A stretch of 29,617 nucleotides of DNA from assembly GCA_019022495.1 (NCBI GenBank), contig JAFEKR010000131.1, positions 1-29,617 on the forward strand, in the 5' to 3' direction. The first letter of the stretch is position 1. The number at the start of each line of letters is the position of its first letter. This document shows positions 20,176 to 29,319 of this stretch, piece after piece. A program made the translations under genes and the position numbers. Origin of the DNA: Epichloe hybrida. Its lineage: Eukaryota > Ascomycota > Sordariomycetes > Hypocreales > Clavicipitaceae. The notes beneath the pieces were generated by a model. It was not told where the DNA came from, ran no database searches, and saw only the letters and a list, made by a program, of their open reading frames with translations.

Positions 20176-21620
20176 CTACAGCTCCTCTAATTTTCTCAAA
20201 ATCGCAGGGACAGCCATTGCCGAGGAATTACCCAGTTCTGTGACCACGACCGAGATGAACTTGTCTCTTGTCGTGTCAAACAGCAGCCTGAATCCTTCAT
20301 CCGTGCTTCTCTCGGGGTCAATTTCGTTGTATGTCAGCGAGTCAATTGACACGCGTTCCGTGAAATTAATGGTCTCGCTCAAAGCAACTACGCGGACGCC
20401 CAAATCAGTAGCGACGGTGGCAATGTCGCAGGTTCCAGCGCGCGCGTACATGGATCCGTTGCTGAACATGGCCTCGGCTGCGGCAAACACAATCGTCGCC
20501 TCCTGGAGATTCGTTCTCGAGGCACCCAGGTCGGAGGCATAGGTGACGGGGATACCGGCGGCGGCTAGCCTCTTGGCGTGTTCGATACCAACACGCTCAA
20601 ACGGGTCATCTACCAATATCACCTTGAATCGTTTGCCGTCTGCTTTGGCTTGCAGCAAGGCGCGCTCGACAAGCTTGTGGTGAGCATATGTTAGAACCAC
20701 TTCGTCGTGGCTGATCAGGTCAGCGGCTGTCTTGACGATGACAAAGTCGGCCAGGAAGATACGTTCGTAGATAAAGTTGTCGATGGATTGACAGAGAATC
20801 TTCTTTGCCGCAGCGTCCGGCAGATCAATGTCAATCTTGGAAATCTGCAGCTTCAACCACCTGATGGCGTTGCCCATGGAGAAGCACATCGGCCGGCAGG
20901 CTGTGAGGTATTCGATCTGAGGGTTCAGTACGTGGGATGTGAAATGGCGGGAGAAGGTGTTGCTGTGGGGTGTGGTGTAAGCATCAATGACCTGTACAAA
21001 ACAAGATACTGTTAGCAAAAACTTGTGAAACATGTTTGGGCAGATTAACGAGGCGGTGACAATTGAACCTTCTTGAAAGCAAGTAGAGTAGCCTCCAGCC
21101 TCGAGGTACTATCACTAATGGCAAAAGTGCTCATCTGCTGTCCCAACGCCAACACAACAGGGTTCACGTCCTTGTCTGCCTGTGTCATGGCAATACGTTT
21201 TGCCATGGATAGATGGCTGAAGCACTCTGGAATCGTGGGTTTGGCCACCTCCTTCACCATCGATGGCAGGGCACCCCGTGACGCACTGCGTTGATGTCCG
21301 CCAGGTACGGGAAGACCACCTTGCTTAGGATTCCCCTTGCCCTTCCCAGCAGCCTTTGCTCCATCTGCAGATCCCTGTGCCCCTGAAGATCCAGCAGCTG
21401 GCTGAGCTATTTGTGTGGCCTTTGCCTGCGCTCGTCTCGCGGCCTTTTCTTCTTGCTTCTTCTTTTTCAACTCGGCGTTTGATAGCTTCTTCTCCCCCCC
21501 GGCGACATTACCCTGGGCAGCTTGGTCTTTGGGTTGAGTGTTTGCTTGGCCCTGGGGCTTCTGGTCCTTCTCGGCTGCGGAATCGCCTGCTCCTGCAGGC
21601 TGGACTCCTTCAGTGGCCAT
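20176..21620 (-). CDS. GCD2: Translation initiation factor eIF2B subunit delta
   Basis: This is a regulatory subunit of the cytosolic eIF2B complex, which exchanges GDP for GTP on eIF2 and senses eIF2-alpha phosphorylation. Exon 1 is 21069-21620 and exon 2 is 20176-20991. A 77-nt phase-0 intron (GTTCAA...TTGTACAG, branch GCTAAC) gives 455 residues. The first 130 residues are low-complexity, with Lys/Ala/Gln-rich patches including KKKKQEEKAARRAQAKATQ, as usual for fungal delta subunits. The C-terminal two-thirds is the eIF2B alpha/beta/delta fold: VIDAYTTPHSNTFSRHF, QIEYLTACRPMCFSMGNAIRWLK, KVILVDDPFERVG, TYASDLGASRTNLQ, AMFSNGSMYARAGTCDIA, and ERVSIDSLTYNEIDPE. The frame stays open to an upstream ATG at 21686 (22 more residues), but I prefer 21620, where the typical N-terminus begins. 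The GTTCAA donor is not consensus. Spacing of 2 kb separates it from divergent ArgJ. Confidence 0.93.
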
Positions 21621-21689
21621 GAGGGCGGATTCGCAATGAGGGCGGAGATGCGCAATTCGTGGGCTGCGATTCGAGACGAGGGGCACGCT

Positions 21690-21707
21690 GACGGGGACGG
21701 GGACGGG
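21690..21707. repeat. GACGGG hexanucleotide, three copies
   Basis: Three exact tandem copies lie 70-90 bp upstream of the preferred eIF2B-delta start codon, in the probable 5' UTR or core promoter. Confidence 0.8.
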
Positions 21708-21900
21708 GATGGTGACGATGACGGAGTGGGTGATGGATGGTCGGAGGGAGCAGCAGGCTGGTTGAATAGCTCAACGTAATATTGATGTAGTCGAACGAAG
21801 AGCTTTATAGTTCTCTAATGCGTGGCACGTCGCCAAAGTGAACGCCAAGGCGTGGAGCGTGTCGTCAATGAGCAGTTGGGGCAAAAGTTTGTTGGCAAGT

Positions 21901-21920
21901 TGAGTCACTCTGGCAGAGTG
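21901..21920. promoter_or_regulatory. TGAGTCA site overlapping a 7-1-7 palindrome
   Basis: TGAGTCA (21901-21907) is a perfect Gcn4/CPC1-type site, 281 bp upstream of the eIF2B-delta start. It overlaps the perfect inverted repeat CACTCTG-G-CAGAGTG (21906-21920). One such heptamer is expected every 8 kb or so by chance, so function is uncertain. Confidence 0.35.
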
Positions 21921-23341
21921 GAGGGATGCGAACCGGAAGGTGCCCCGCGCTAAGCCGCTTGTTGCGCAATGCAAGGCTGGGCTTCCACTCTGTTCGCGTT
22001 GCTTCAATAAAAAAAAATCCCTATCAGGGAGATGAAATGGGTGATTTGACGTGATGGAGTCGAGAAAATAATATCATCTTGTATCCTGGATTCGAACCAT
22101 CCGGAGCCACGGCTTTCAATCTAGCCATGACGAAGTTTGGCTGCTGATTATATGGTGTCTACTTCTACGAACAAAATCCGTTCATGTGGCCAGCCCATCG
22201 CAAAACCATCACGAAAACCGTCTTCCTAGCTTTTCAGCAATTTCCAGCAAAGGTCGGCAAGACGACATGTCCCAGCGTCGCCTACAGCCCAACTAGAGCA
22301 ATGTCTACCCTTCAGCGAAAAAACATCTGCGTTGGCCGACACTGCAGCACATATTTGAATCTCACTCAACACAACAGATCACCTGTTCTTGAAGAGCATC
22401 TGTGACAACCCAGATGTGATTGACTCTACGGGTGACTACAGGTGCGCGACACACAATGCTGCCTGACTTGTGCCTGACCACATTTGCGCGTGTTCCTCTA
22501 CCAAGCAGTCCTCTCGCTGATCGTGGTTCAAGATGTTACTGTCCTTCTTCACGCCAGCCCGCAAGGGACCAGACCGCAATGAAAGAAAAAGGGTCAAAAG
22601 AAGGATTTCCAAAAATTCCCTGCCCAACGAATCGAACAGGAGCGGTTTGAATTTAGTTTTCAACTAGCAAAATTCCTCTCTCAGCTTATCGCTTCACGGA
22701 GAAGGAAGACGCCCGTGCACTCGGATGGAGAGGAAAGGAAGAAAAGGAAAAGGTGAAGTGGAGGGGGGGAGGACAATTTATAGCCAGATTTTCCCAGGAG
22801 TGATCTGTGCTTAGGTAAGTTGAGTTTGGGGTGAAGTCGTAATAATAAGAGTGGGAAGTCAAGGAGGCGAGAACAAGTCTCTGATTGGCTTGGCTGGTGG
22901 AGCTGGTGCATTTGCGGCTGCGCTGGTGCCTGGAAGGCTATTCACAGCTGTTCGCAGCTGCCTACTGTAATACGCAAATTACATTCAGAGAAGGTGCTGT
23001 GCTGGTTGAGCTTGCGCGTAGCATCTGGCCAAAAGGCTTATGAAGATTTGGGCCCGATGTGACTTTGGCAGAGGAGGCAGAATTGGAGTTGTGTTTCGGT
23101 CATCATAGTCACGTAAAGCTCCACGAACCCGTCATGGGATTAGCTGGGTCTTTTACCCTAGATTAGGTATGATGGTCACAAGTTACTCATTTTCATTCGC
23201 CGTTCAAGATATCTATCAGTGTGGTATCACTATCGTTTGGTTAAAAAAAAATGGAGCAAAATGAATAAGAAAGTACAGCTTACGCGAAGCTTTCAAATTT
23301 TTGCTGGTGATATGTCGCTCCCACTGCGGCACCCCAAAGGC

Positions 23342-23348
23342 TGACTCA
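23342..23348. promoter_or_regulatory. TGACTCA site upstream of ArgJ (distal)
   Basis: A perfect Gcn4/CPC1-type heptamer lies 317 bp before the ArgJ ATG at 23659. Arginine genes are standard targets of cross-pathway control in fungi. Confidence 0.5.
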
Positions 23349-23542
23349 GAAGTCGCAAGTGCATTTCCGAACCCGCGCTGGTGATGGATGACTTGAATGA
23401 TGCCCTGACATTTTCGCCGCGTCAACAACCAAAATGCACAGTCAAAAACAAGAATTCTACTACTGATAAATTGTTTCTTGATCATAGACGCAGGAAGTAC
23501 CGTGGCGTATCCAACCTTGAGCGGGAAAAATGCGTTGTCCAT

Positions 23543-23549
23543 TGAGTCA
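23543..23549. promoter_or_regulatory. TGAGTCA site upstream of ArgJ (proximal)
   Basis: A perfect heptamer lies 116 bp before the ATG at 23659. Its place argues for that start codon, because an ATG at 23530 would put the site inside the coding sequence. Confidence 0.6.
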
Positions 23550-23658
23550 TAGAACCCAAGTCGCCATCAAAAGTGCCACGGCCACCATCTACATCTGGCA
23601 AAAAGCTCAACGTCAGACCTTTCTTCTTTCCCACCACGCGCGGGAGGCCTTTTCAAAG

Positions 23659-25069
23659 ATGAAGTTCACGCGTGCTTATTCCACCAACCTTGGCAGCACG
23701 ATCCCAGCTGCCAAGGTCAAGTACGTCCCGACAACAGGCACGTACCCCAAGGGCTTTTCGGCGTCTGGCGTCTTCTGCGGCGTCAAGCCCGGCAACACAA
23801 GCAAGCCCGATATCGCGCTCGTAACTTCAGACCGCGATTGCTCCGCGGCTGCCGTCTTCACCAAGAACAAATTCCAGGCTGCTCCTGTGACCTTTAGTCG
23901 GAAACTCCTCCAAAGCACAGCTAATGCTGGGCTTCGAAGCGTCATCGTCAACTCTGGCAATGCCAATGCGGTGACCGGCATCGGAGGTCTTCAGGACGCC
24001 GCGCAGATGGCAAAGACGACGGACAATAGGGTCGGAAAAGAGAGTTCGACCATTGTCATGAGCACGGGAGTCATTGGGCTGAGGTGAGGGGGAAAATCTG
24101 TGACTCACTCCCCTGACCTCTTTCCCCAACCATCTCTAACGCGACTGTCGCAGGTTGCCAATCCAGAAGATTGTGGACCAGATTCCCAATGCTGTTCGAA
24201 AAGCCGGTGGCCATCACAAGGACTGGCTGAGTTGCGCCAAGGCGATCTGCACCACGGATACGTTTCCAAAACTCATGTCCAAGTCGTTCCATCTTCCCTC
24301 GTCACCAGGCATTGAGTATCGCATCGCGGGCATGACCAAGGGCGCTGGTATGCTGGCGCCCAACATGGCCACCCTGCTGACCATCTTGGCTACGGATGCC
24401 CCAATTGCACCGGGCATCATGACGAATGTCCTCCGACACGCCGTAGATCGGTCTTTCAACTCCATCACCGTGGATGGCGATACCTCTACGAACGACACTG
24501 TCGCTCTTTTGGCCAACGGCGCTGCGGGCGGTAAGGAAGTCGCATCTGAACAGTCCCCCGATTACGAGGCCTTCCAGACCGTCTTGACCGATTTCGCAAC
24601 CGACCTGGCCAAGTACATTGTTCGCGACGGCGAAGGCGCAACCAAGTTCGTGACCATTCGCGTAGCCGACAGCGCCTCTGAAGAATCTGCTCGTCAGGTC
24701 GCTCGATCGATTGCTCTTTCACCACTTGTCAAGACTGCTTTGTACGGAAAGGATGCGAACTGGGGGCGGATCCTGTGCGCTGCAGGCTATGCGCTCATCT
24801 CAAAACCTGGACAGCCCGTAAATGATGTTCCCGAGATTGTGCCCGAAAAGACCAACGTCTCGTTCATTCCTGCCGATGGGTCAAAAGAGCTGAAGTTGCT
24901 TGTGAATGGCGAGCCCGAACAGGTCGACGAGCAGCGGGCCAGTGAGATCCTGGAGATGGAAGACTTGGAGATCTTGGTGAAGCTTGGGACCGGAGACGAG
25001 ACTGCCTTGCACTGGACATGCGATTTCAGCCACGACTATGTCACCATTAACGGCGATTACCGTACATGA
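23659..25069 (+). CDS. argJ: Arginine biosynthesis bifunctional protein ArgJ (glutamate N-acetyltransferase / amino-acid N-acetyltransferase), mitochondrial
   Basis: ArgJ moves the acetyl group from N-acetylornithine to glutamate and can also make N-acetylglutamate from acetyl-CoA, so it runs the cyclic arginine pathway in the mitochondrial matrix. Exons 23659-24083 and 24154-25069 flank a 70-nt intron (GTGAGG...GTCGCAG) and give 446 residues. Motifs include [38 protein letters not shown], and [15 protein letters not shown], where self-cleavage occurs before the nucleophile Thr215. Further motifs are [27 protein letters not shown] and the closing [15 protein letters not shown]. The short N-terminus MKFTRAYST has an R-x-Y-S cleavage-like site. 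The frame is open to another ATG at 23530, which would add 43 basic residues and make a longer presequence, but the 446-residue form fits the family length and keeps the TGAGTCA site in the promoter. Confidence 0.95.
24101..24107. promoter_or_regulatory. TGACTCA site inside the ArgJ intron
   Basis: A third perfect Gcn4/CPC1-type heptamer lies within the 70-nt intron, free of coding constraint. It may be chance or an intronic regulatory site. Confidence 0.3.
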
Positions 25070-25168
25070 AGCACAAGCTGGCTTGGCGTCTTACCCCTAA
25101 CCCTTGTGTGGAAAATTCAGGCTGTATTCTTTGGGTGTCGGTGCACGAGCAAAGATGCCTTTTTTTTC

Positions 25169-25193
25169 AAAATTTAAATTTAAATTTAAATTT
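25169..25193. repeat. AAATTT repeat, four units, self-complementary
   Basis: The block reads as four AAATTT units in a row and is its own reverse complement. It lies midway between two convergent genes and could mark 3' ends for both strands. Confidence 0.8.
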
Positions 25194-25298
25194 CATGTTC
25201 ATTTGCATGTTCACCCGTAAACTTCGTTGCGCTTCATGTACATGCTACCTGCCCAGTTGGCTCACAGTGATGCCTAATCCTGCGCCATATTATCCCCA

Positions 25299-25304
25299 AA
25301 TAAA
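25299..25304 (+). terminator. Candidate poly(A) signal AATAAA for ArgJ
   Basis: AATAAA lies 230 nt after the ArgJ stop and only 15 bp from the HIS3 stop codon on the other strand. Cleavage 10-30 nt further on would take the ArgJ transcript into HIS3 coding sequence. Confidence 0.4.
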
Positions 25305-25319
25305 GATCCAACCACCCCT

Positions 25320-26098
25320 CTAGGCGCTCAAGGTTCCCTTTGTGCTGGGGATCTCGCCCTCCTTACCCTTGACCCGGCTGGTAGCCATCTTGATGGCCAC
25401 AGCGAGAGCCTTGAATGCACTCTCAGCCCTATGGTGGTCATTGTCACCCCGTAGGCAGTCAACATGTAGTGTGACACGAGCACCCTGTGCAAAGCTCTGC
25501 AGGCAGTGCGGCACCATCTCTGTGCTGAGCTCCCCAAGCCATTCCCGCTTCAACCCAAGATCGACAACGCTATACGGGCGATTAGAAAGGTCGACGACCG
25601 CACGGGACAGGGCCTCATCGAGAGGAGCGTAGGCGTAGCCGAAACGGGCGACACCGGCGAGGTTTCCGAGCGCTTGGCCAAAGGCATAGCCGAGAGCGAT
25701 GCAGCAGTCTTCGGCGGTGTGATGGTCGTCGACTATAAATAACAACACGAGTGTGTGAGCGTCATGGAGAGGACCATAACTCGAGAGTTGGGGAATGAAA
25801 GAAACGGGGAGGACATACTGTCGAGATCACCGTCGCAGAGTATGGCAAAGCTCCAGCCAGCATGTTTGGCTAATGCGTGGAGCATGTGGTCGAGGAACCC
25901 GATCCCGGTGTTTATTGAAATGATTTGCGATTTGCTGGATTGCGAGGCGTGACCCGTCGTGGCTTTGAGGACTTCGAGGAGGCGGGCATCGGTGTCGGCA
26001 GGGAATTCACCGCCGTCGAGATTGATGGCGAGCTGGATTTTGGTTTCGTTGGTGTCGCGGGCCAGGGCCGCTGATCGGACGGGTAAGGTTGAGCCCAT
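25320..26098 (-). CDS. HIS3: Imidazoleglycerol-phosphate dehydratase (histidine biosynthesis)
   Basis: HIS3 dehydrates imidazole-glycerol phosphate to imidazole-acetol phosphate, the sixth step usually counted in histidine synthesis, using bound Mn2+. Exon 1 is 25819-26098 and exon 2 is 25320-25732. An 86-nt phase-1 intron (GTATGT...TTTATAG) gives 230 residues. The metal-binding and catalytic blocks are intact: [16 protein letters not shown] (67-82), [10 protein letters not shown] (94-103, rebuilt across the splice junction) and the second copy [19 protein letters not shown] near the C-terminus. The frame stays open upstream to an ATG at 26320, but that extension is Pro-rich and unlike the family. 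[20 protein letters not shown] at 26098 is the expected N-terminus. It is convergent with ArgJ (250 bp) and divergent from CDC16. A TGAGTCG near-match to the Gcn4/CPC1 site lies 120 bp upstream. Confidence 0.96.
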
Positions 26099-26622
26099 TG
26101 TTGGTTCAGAAAGCCAAGGACAGTTATGGTTCCGAAATCCTGACCAGATGGAATCAAGCAAGAATGAATGAATGGTTTTAGGTGGAGGAAAGTACATATA
26201 ACATCTGGAAGACTGATTGAGTCGAACCGGATTGGTTGCAACCCCGGCCGGACCCGTTATCGGCTCTGGAGGGGGGGGGGGGGTGTGCTTTGGCGTGCTT
26301 TGGCGTGCTTTGGAACCCACACGCCCCTAGAACTTGGCTGCGAGCATGACACTTTTTTTGGGCTGATGGCGGGGGGACTTATTAACGCGCCGTAATAGCG
26401 GTCGCGCTCGCATCAACGTGATTGATTGATTGAGAGAAGCAACAAGTCAACTTTCGACAAAGCAACGAGCCTTAATCACGCTGCTTTCGCCAGCAGTGCT
26501 GTGCACGATATCCAAATACACATTTGATTCTCAAGCCTTGTATCTTGCTTGTCTCTTCTGTTTTATACTCGCCTTATTTAGTAGTCCCCCCTCCGAGTCC
26601 CGTCGAATATACATGTTGTCAC
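26099..26622. promoter_or_regulatory. 524-bp divergent promoter region of HIS3 and CDC16
   Basis: It contains TGAGTCG (26218-26224; one base off the Gcn4/CPC1 heptamer), an ATATAA-like word about 95 bp upstream of HIS3, a G13 run (26271-26283) and three copies of GTGCTTTGGC (26285-26313). No coding sequence is seen. Confidence 0.6.
26271..26313. repeat. G13 run followed by a 10-bp tandem repeat (three copies)
   Basis: Thirteen G residues at 26271-26283 are followed by GTGCTTTGGC repeated almost three times at 26285-26313. The block lies near the middle of the HIS3/CDC16 divergent promoter. Confidence 0.85.
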
Positions 26623-28560
26623 ATGATGGAAAAGTTTCTGAGGGATTGGCGGCAAGATGCTTTGAACAAAGCCCAATACGAATCAGCCATCTTCATCGGC
26701 GACAAGCTCCTAGCATTGACTAGTTCGTTCTACATCTACTTGATCGGCCTGCCCCTGCCCTGAACTTGATCTAATTGCATATGCTCTCCTGACGTAGATG
26801 ATGATCAGGACGCCTTTTGGCTAGCCCAAGTTCACTTCGCTACTGGCAACTACACTCGTGCGCAGGCCTTTCTCTCGAAACAGGACCTCATCTCTCGAAA
26901 CCCGTCGTGCCGATATCTCGCAGGCCATTGTCTTATCAAGCAATCTCGCTACGAAGAAGCTCTCGCCGTGCTCGGGGAGCGGAACCCAACACATCTCATT
27001 TCCAATGGCGGCAGCAACAAGCGCAAATCACAGCCGCGCCACAGCAACCGATGGCGCGATGATGAGTTGGACGAGGAGGAAGCGGCCAATAGGCGATTCG
27101 AGGCGGCCATGTGTTTCCTGAGAGGCATCTGCTACGCCAAGCAAAATGCCTTCGACCGAGCCAAGGAGTGCTATAAGGATGCCGTACGAATCGACGTCAG
27201 GTGTTTCGAGGCTTTCCAACAGCTGATGAAGAACTCTCTTCTGTCGCCGGACGAGGAATGGCAATTTCTCGAGAGCTTGAATTTCGATTCCATCACAGTA
27301 TCTGGAGACACATCTTCATCACAAGAAGCTGCAGACTTCACCAAGATGCTCTACACGACACGACTGTCCAAGTATCGGAACCCGGCCGCGTTCGAGACGG
27401 CGTACGACTCTTTATCAACCCATTACCACCTCTCGACGAACCCTGATCTTCAACTAGCACGGGCCGATCTTCTCTACACTCAATGTCGTTACCAGGACGC
27501 TCTTGGCATCACCAATGCTATTTTGCAAGAGGATAAGTACAACTTTTCGGTATATCCAGTGCATTTGGCATGCTTGTATGAGCTCAAGATGAATAACTTG
27601 CTGTTCCTGGTGGCTCACGACCTGGCCGACACGCATCCAGAGGAACCATGCACTTGGTTGGCTGTCGGGATCTATTACTTTGCTATTGACAAGATTGCAG
27701 AAGCGCGTCGGTACTTTAGCAAAGCTAGTATGATGGACGCACATTTTGGGCCTGCGTGGATAGGTTTCGCACATACATTTGCCGCCGAGGGCGAGCACGA
27801 CCAAGCCGTATCTGCATATTCCACAGCAGCACGCCTCTTCATGGGCACACACTCGCCGCAAATCTTCCTCGGCATGCAGAACCATGCTCTCAACAATATG
27901 GCGTTGGCAGAAGAGTTCCTCAAGACGGCGTACGGGCTATGCAAAACAGATCCTCTGCTTTTGAACGAGATGGGCATTGTCAAGTACCACCAAGACCGGC
28001 CCAAGGAAGCGGCGCAGTATTTCACAGCGGCCCTCGATATTGCCGAGGAGATCAACAGTGAGCCATCAGCATGGCTTTCCGCCAAAACCAACCTCGCCCA
28101 CGCGCTTCGACGTCTTCGACACTTCAACAAGGCGCTGGAGCTGTTTGACGAGGTGCTCAGGCTAGGCGGTAAGGACGCCGCCGTTTTCAGCGCCAAGGGC
28201 CTCATATTGATGGAGCAGAACCGGGCAGAAGAAGCAGTGGCCGTTTTGCATCAAGCCCTGGCCATGAACCCACAGGACAGCATCTCCACCGAGCTGCTTA
28301 ACAAGGCCCTGGAGGAAACAGTCCTGATGGACGGCGCAGCAGAGGAAGAGGCGGACGACCTCGCGGAGTTTGAGCATCATCTCGATCAAAAGAAGGCGGA
28401 AGCGACGCACAAGGTGAATGGCCACGGGGGGGTCGTCGGCCAGGGCATCATGGACAAGGGCAATGGCAAGGGCAAGGGAAGAGTGACGAGGAGGCGGACA
28501 CTGCTGGGCGACCAAGACAAGCGCTCGAGCATGATGGAAATGACGGATGATGACGAGTAA
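26623..28560 (+). CDS. CDC16: Anaphase-promoting complex subunit 6 (TPR protein Cdc16/Cut9)
   Basis: This is a TPR scaffold subunit of the APC/C, the nuclear ubiquitin ligase that drives anaphase and mitotic exit. Exons 26623-26722 and 26798-28560 flank a 75-nt phase-1 intron (GTTCGT...GACGTAG) and give 620 residues. The N-terminus, MMEKFLRDWRQDALNKAQYESAIFIGDKLLALTNDDQDAFWLAQVHF, starts the TPR array. Clear TPR units follow, including GHCLIKQSRYEEALAVL, FLRGICYAKQNAFDRAKECYKDAVRID, TWLAVGIYYFAIDKIAEARRYFSKAS, AWIGFAHTFAAEGEHDQAVSAY, LLNEMGIVKYHQDRPKEAAQYF and KTNLAHALRRLRHFNKALELFDEVL. The order and the LSKYRNP/HPEEPCTWLAVG region are typical of Cdc16. A Lys/Gly-rich and acidic tail (MMEMTDDDE) ends the protein. 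A second ATG follows immediately at 26626, so the start is uncertain by one residue. Confidence 0.94.
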
Positions 28561-28797
28561 TCCGTAGACTGCATAACTTATAAGGGGGTAGGCACCATGT
28601 CAAGGTCAAGGGTTCGTTCAAAGGATGTGCTCGCTCCATGCCTGCCGTATACGGACAGCATAATGCGTACATTTTGAATACTAATTTACATGCCCATCAC
28701 GACATGCACAACCATGACTTATTACTAACTTGGTAACACGAAAACATGTCCGGAAGCTACGGAGTGGAACCCTCTTTGTTTGCCTCTCTATGACGCT
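28561..28797. other. Convergent 3' region of CDC16 and the DUF1757 gene
   Basis: The 237 bp between two convergent stop codons show no coding potential. Confidence 0.6.
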
Positions 28798-29319
28798 CTA
28801 TGACAGGGCAGCAGCCCAGGCCGCCGAGCCCAGCATGCCCAAGGCCCCGCCGGCTCCCAGGCCGCCCAGCACCGCCCTGCCCCCCCCCCCCGGCCGCCGC
28901 CCCCCAGGCCCCTCCTGACGGCGCCCGAGGCCGCGACACAGGCTGCGCCGATGCCGCCGATGCCGCCGACGGCCATGCCGACGTACGTCCACGACCTGTC
29001 CCCTGTTCTCCAGGAGCCGCCAGCTTCGATCCTGCCACTCGATCCTGTCGCGACCGTACATGCGGCCCCCGAGCGCGAGGGCCATGAGCCCGAATCCGAC
29101 GAGGCTGCCCGTCGACGAGGCGAGCAGGACCCTGTGAGTCGCGGGGCCGGGGCCGGGGCCGGGGCGGCGCAGCGACGGAACGGCCTGACGGATGGCGGCG
29201 GCGGTGAGGCCGGCGAGGGAGCCCGTGGTGAGGCCGCGCGTGAGGACGTGGGTGGTGAGGATGGTGTACGGGAGCGGCTGGTCCTCTGCGTGCGACGTGT
29301 GCGGGAAGTAGCGCGACAT
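28798..29319 (-). CDS. DUF1757-family protein with two apparent compensating frameshifts
   Basis: The N-terminal half is clear DUF1757, a fungal family of about 150-180 residues of unknown function: MSRYFPHTSHAEDQPLPY, ILTTHVLTRGLTTGSLAGL, HRVLLASSTGSLVGFGLMALAL, RMYGRDRIEWQDRSWRLLENRGQ (to residue 108). After that the frame gives an Arg/His-rich sequence unlike the family, while the next frame gives the expected SWTYVGMAVGGIGGIGAACVAASG. The original frame fits again for the last part, AVLGGLGAGGALGMLGSAAWAAALS. So the reading frame is lost near 28990-28995 and regained near the C12 run at 28880-28891. The second shift sits on a homopolymer and may be a sequencing or assembly error. The first looks like a small deletion. 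Hydrophobic, Gly-rich segments suggest a membrane protein. It may be a genuine gene misread here or a young pseudogene. Confidence 0.6.
   Translation of the reverse strand: MSRYFPHTSHAEDQPLPYTILTTHVLTRGLTTGSLAGLTAAAIRQAVPSLRRPGPGPGPATHRVLLASSTGSLVGFGLMALALGGRMYGRDRIEWQDRSWRLLENRGQVVDVRRHGRRRHRRHRRSLCRGLGRRQEGPGGRRPGGGGRAVLGGLGAGGALGMLGSAAWAAALS
28880..28891. repeat. C12 homopolymer inside the DUF1757 gene
   Basis: Twelve C residues (G12 on the sense strand) lie where the reading frame of the DUF1757 gene returns to its original phase. A second run of six C follows at 28900-28905. Confidence 0.9.
29143..29166. repeat. GGGGCC hexanucleotide, about four copies, coding
   Basis: Three exact GGGGCC units and a fourth altered one code for alternating Pro-Gly in the DUF1757 protein (RPGPGPGPA). 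Copy number is likely to vary between strains. Confidence 0.85.

Larger units (their letters stand above)
21621..23658. promoter_or_regulatory. 2-kb divergent intergenic region between eIF2B-delta and ArgJ
   Basis: No gene is supported here. Near the eIF2B-delta side there is a GACGGG triplicate (21690-21707) and a TGAGTCA overlapping a palindrome (21901-21920). Near the ArgJ side there are two perfect TGASTCA sites (23342 and 23543). A tRNA-like GGTTCGAATCC word sits on the minus strand at about 22088-22098 but does not fold into a tRNA. Frames up to 108 codons (23216-23542, minus) look random. Confidence 0.55.
25070..25319. other. 250-bp convergent 3' region of ArgJ and HIS3
   Basis: This short region holds an AAATTT repeat at 25169-25193 and a plus-strand AATAAA at 25299. 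It must serve as the 3' end of both amino-acid biosynthesis genes. Confidence 0.7.

Noticed and set aside
21890..22010. GATGCGAACC word resembling a reversed tRNA T loop
   Set aside because: The flanking bases do not pair as a T stem and no cloverleaf can be drawn.
22075..22135. tRNA-like sequence on the minus strand: GGTTCGAATCC (B-box) with TGGCTAGATTG (A-box-like) and a GGCT/AGCC stem
   Set aside because: Only about 14 bases lie between the D-arm-like stem and the T loop, so there is no anticodon arm, and the T stem pairs at just three positions. It cannot fold as a tRNA.
23216..23542. 108-codon minus-strand ORF upstream of ArgJ
   Set aside because: No recognisable motif, a poly-T-encoded FFF stretch, and overlap with the ArgJ promoter sites.
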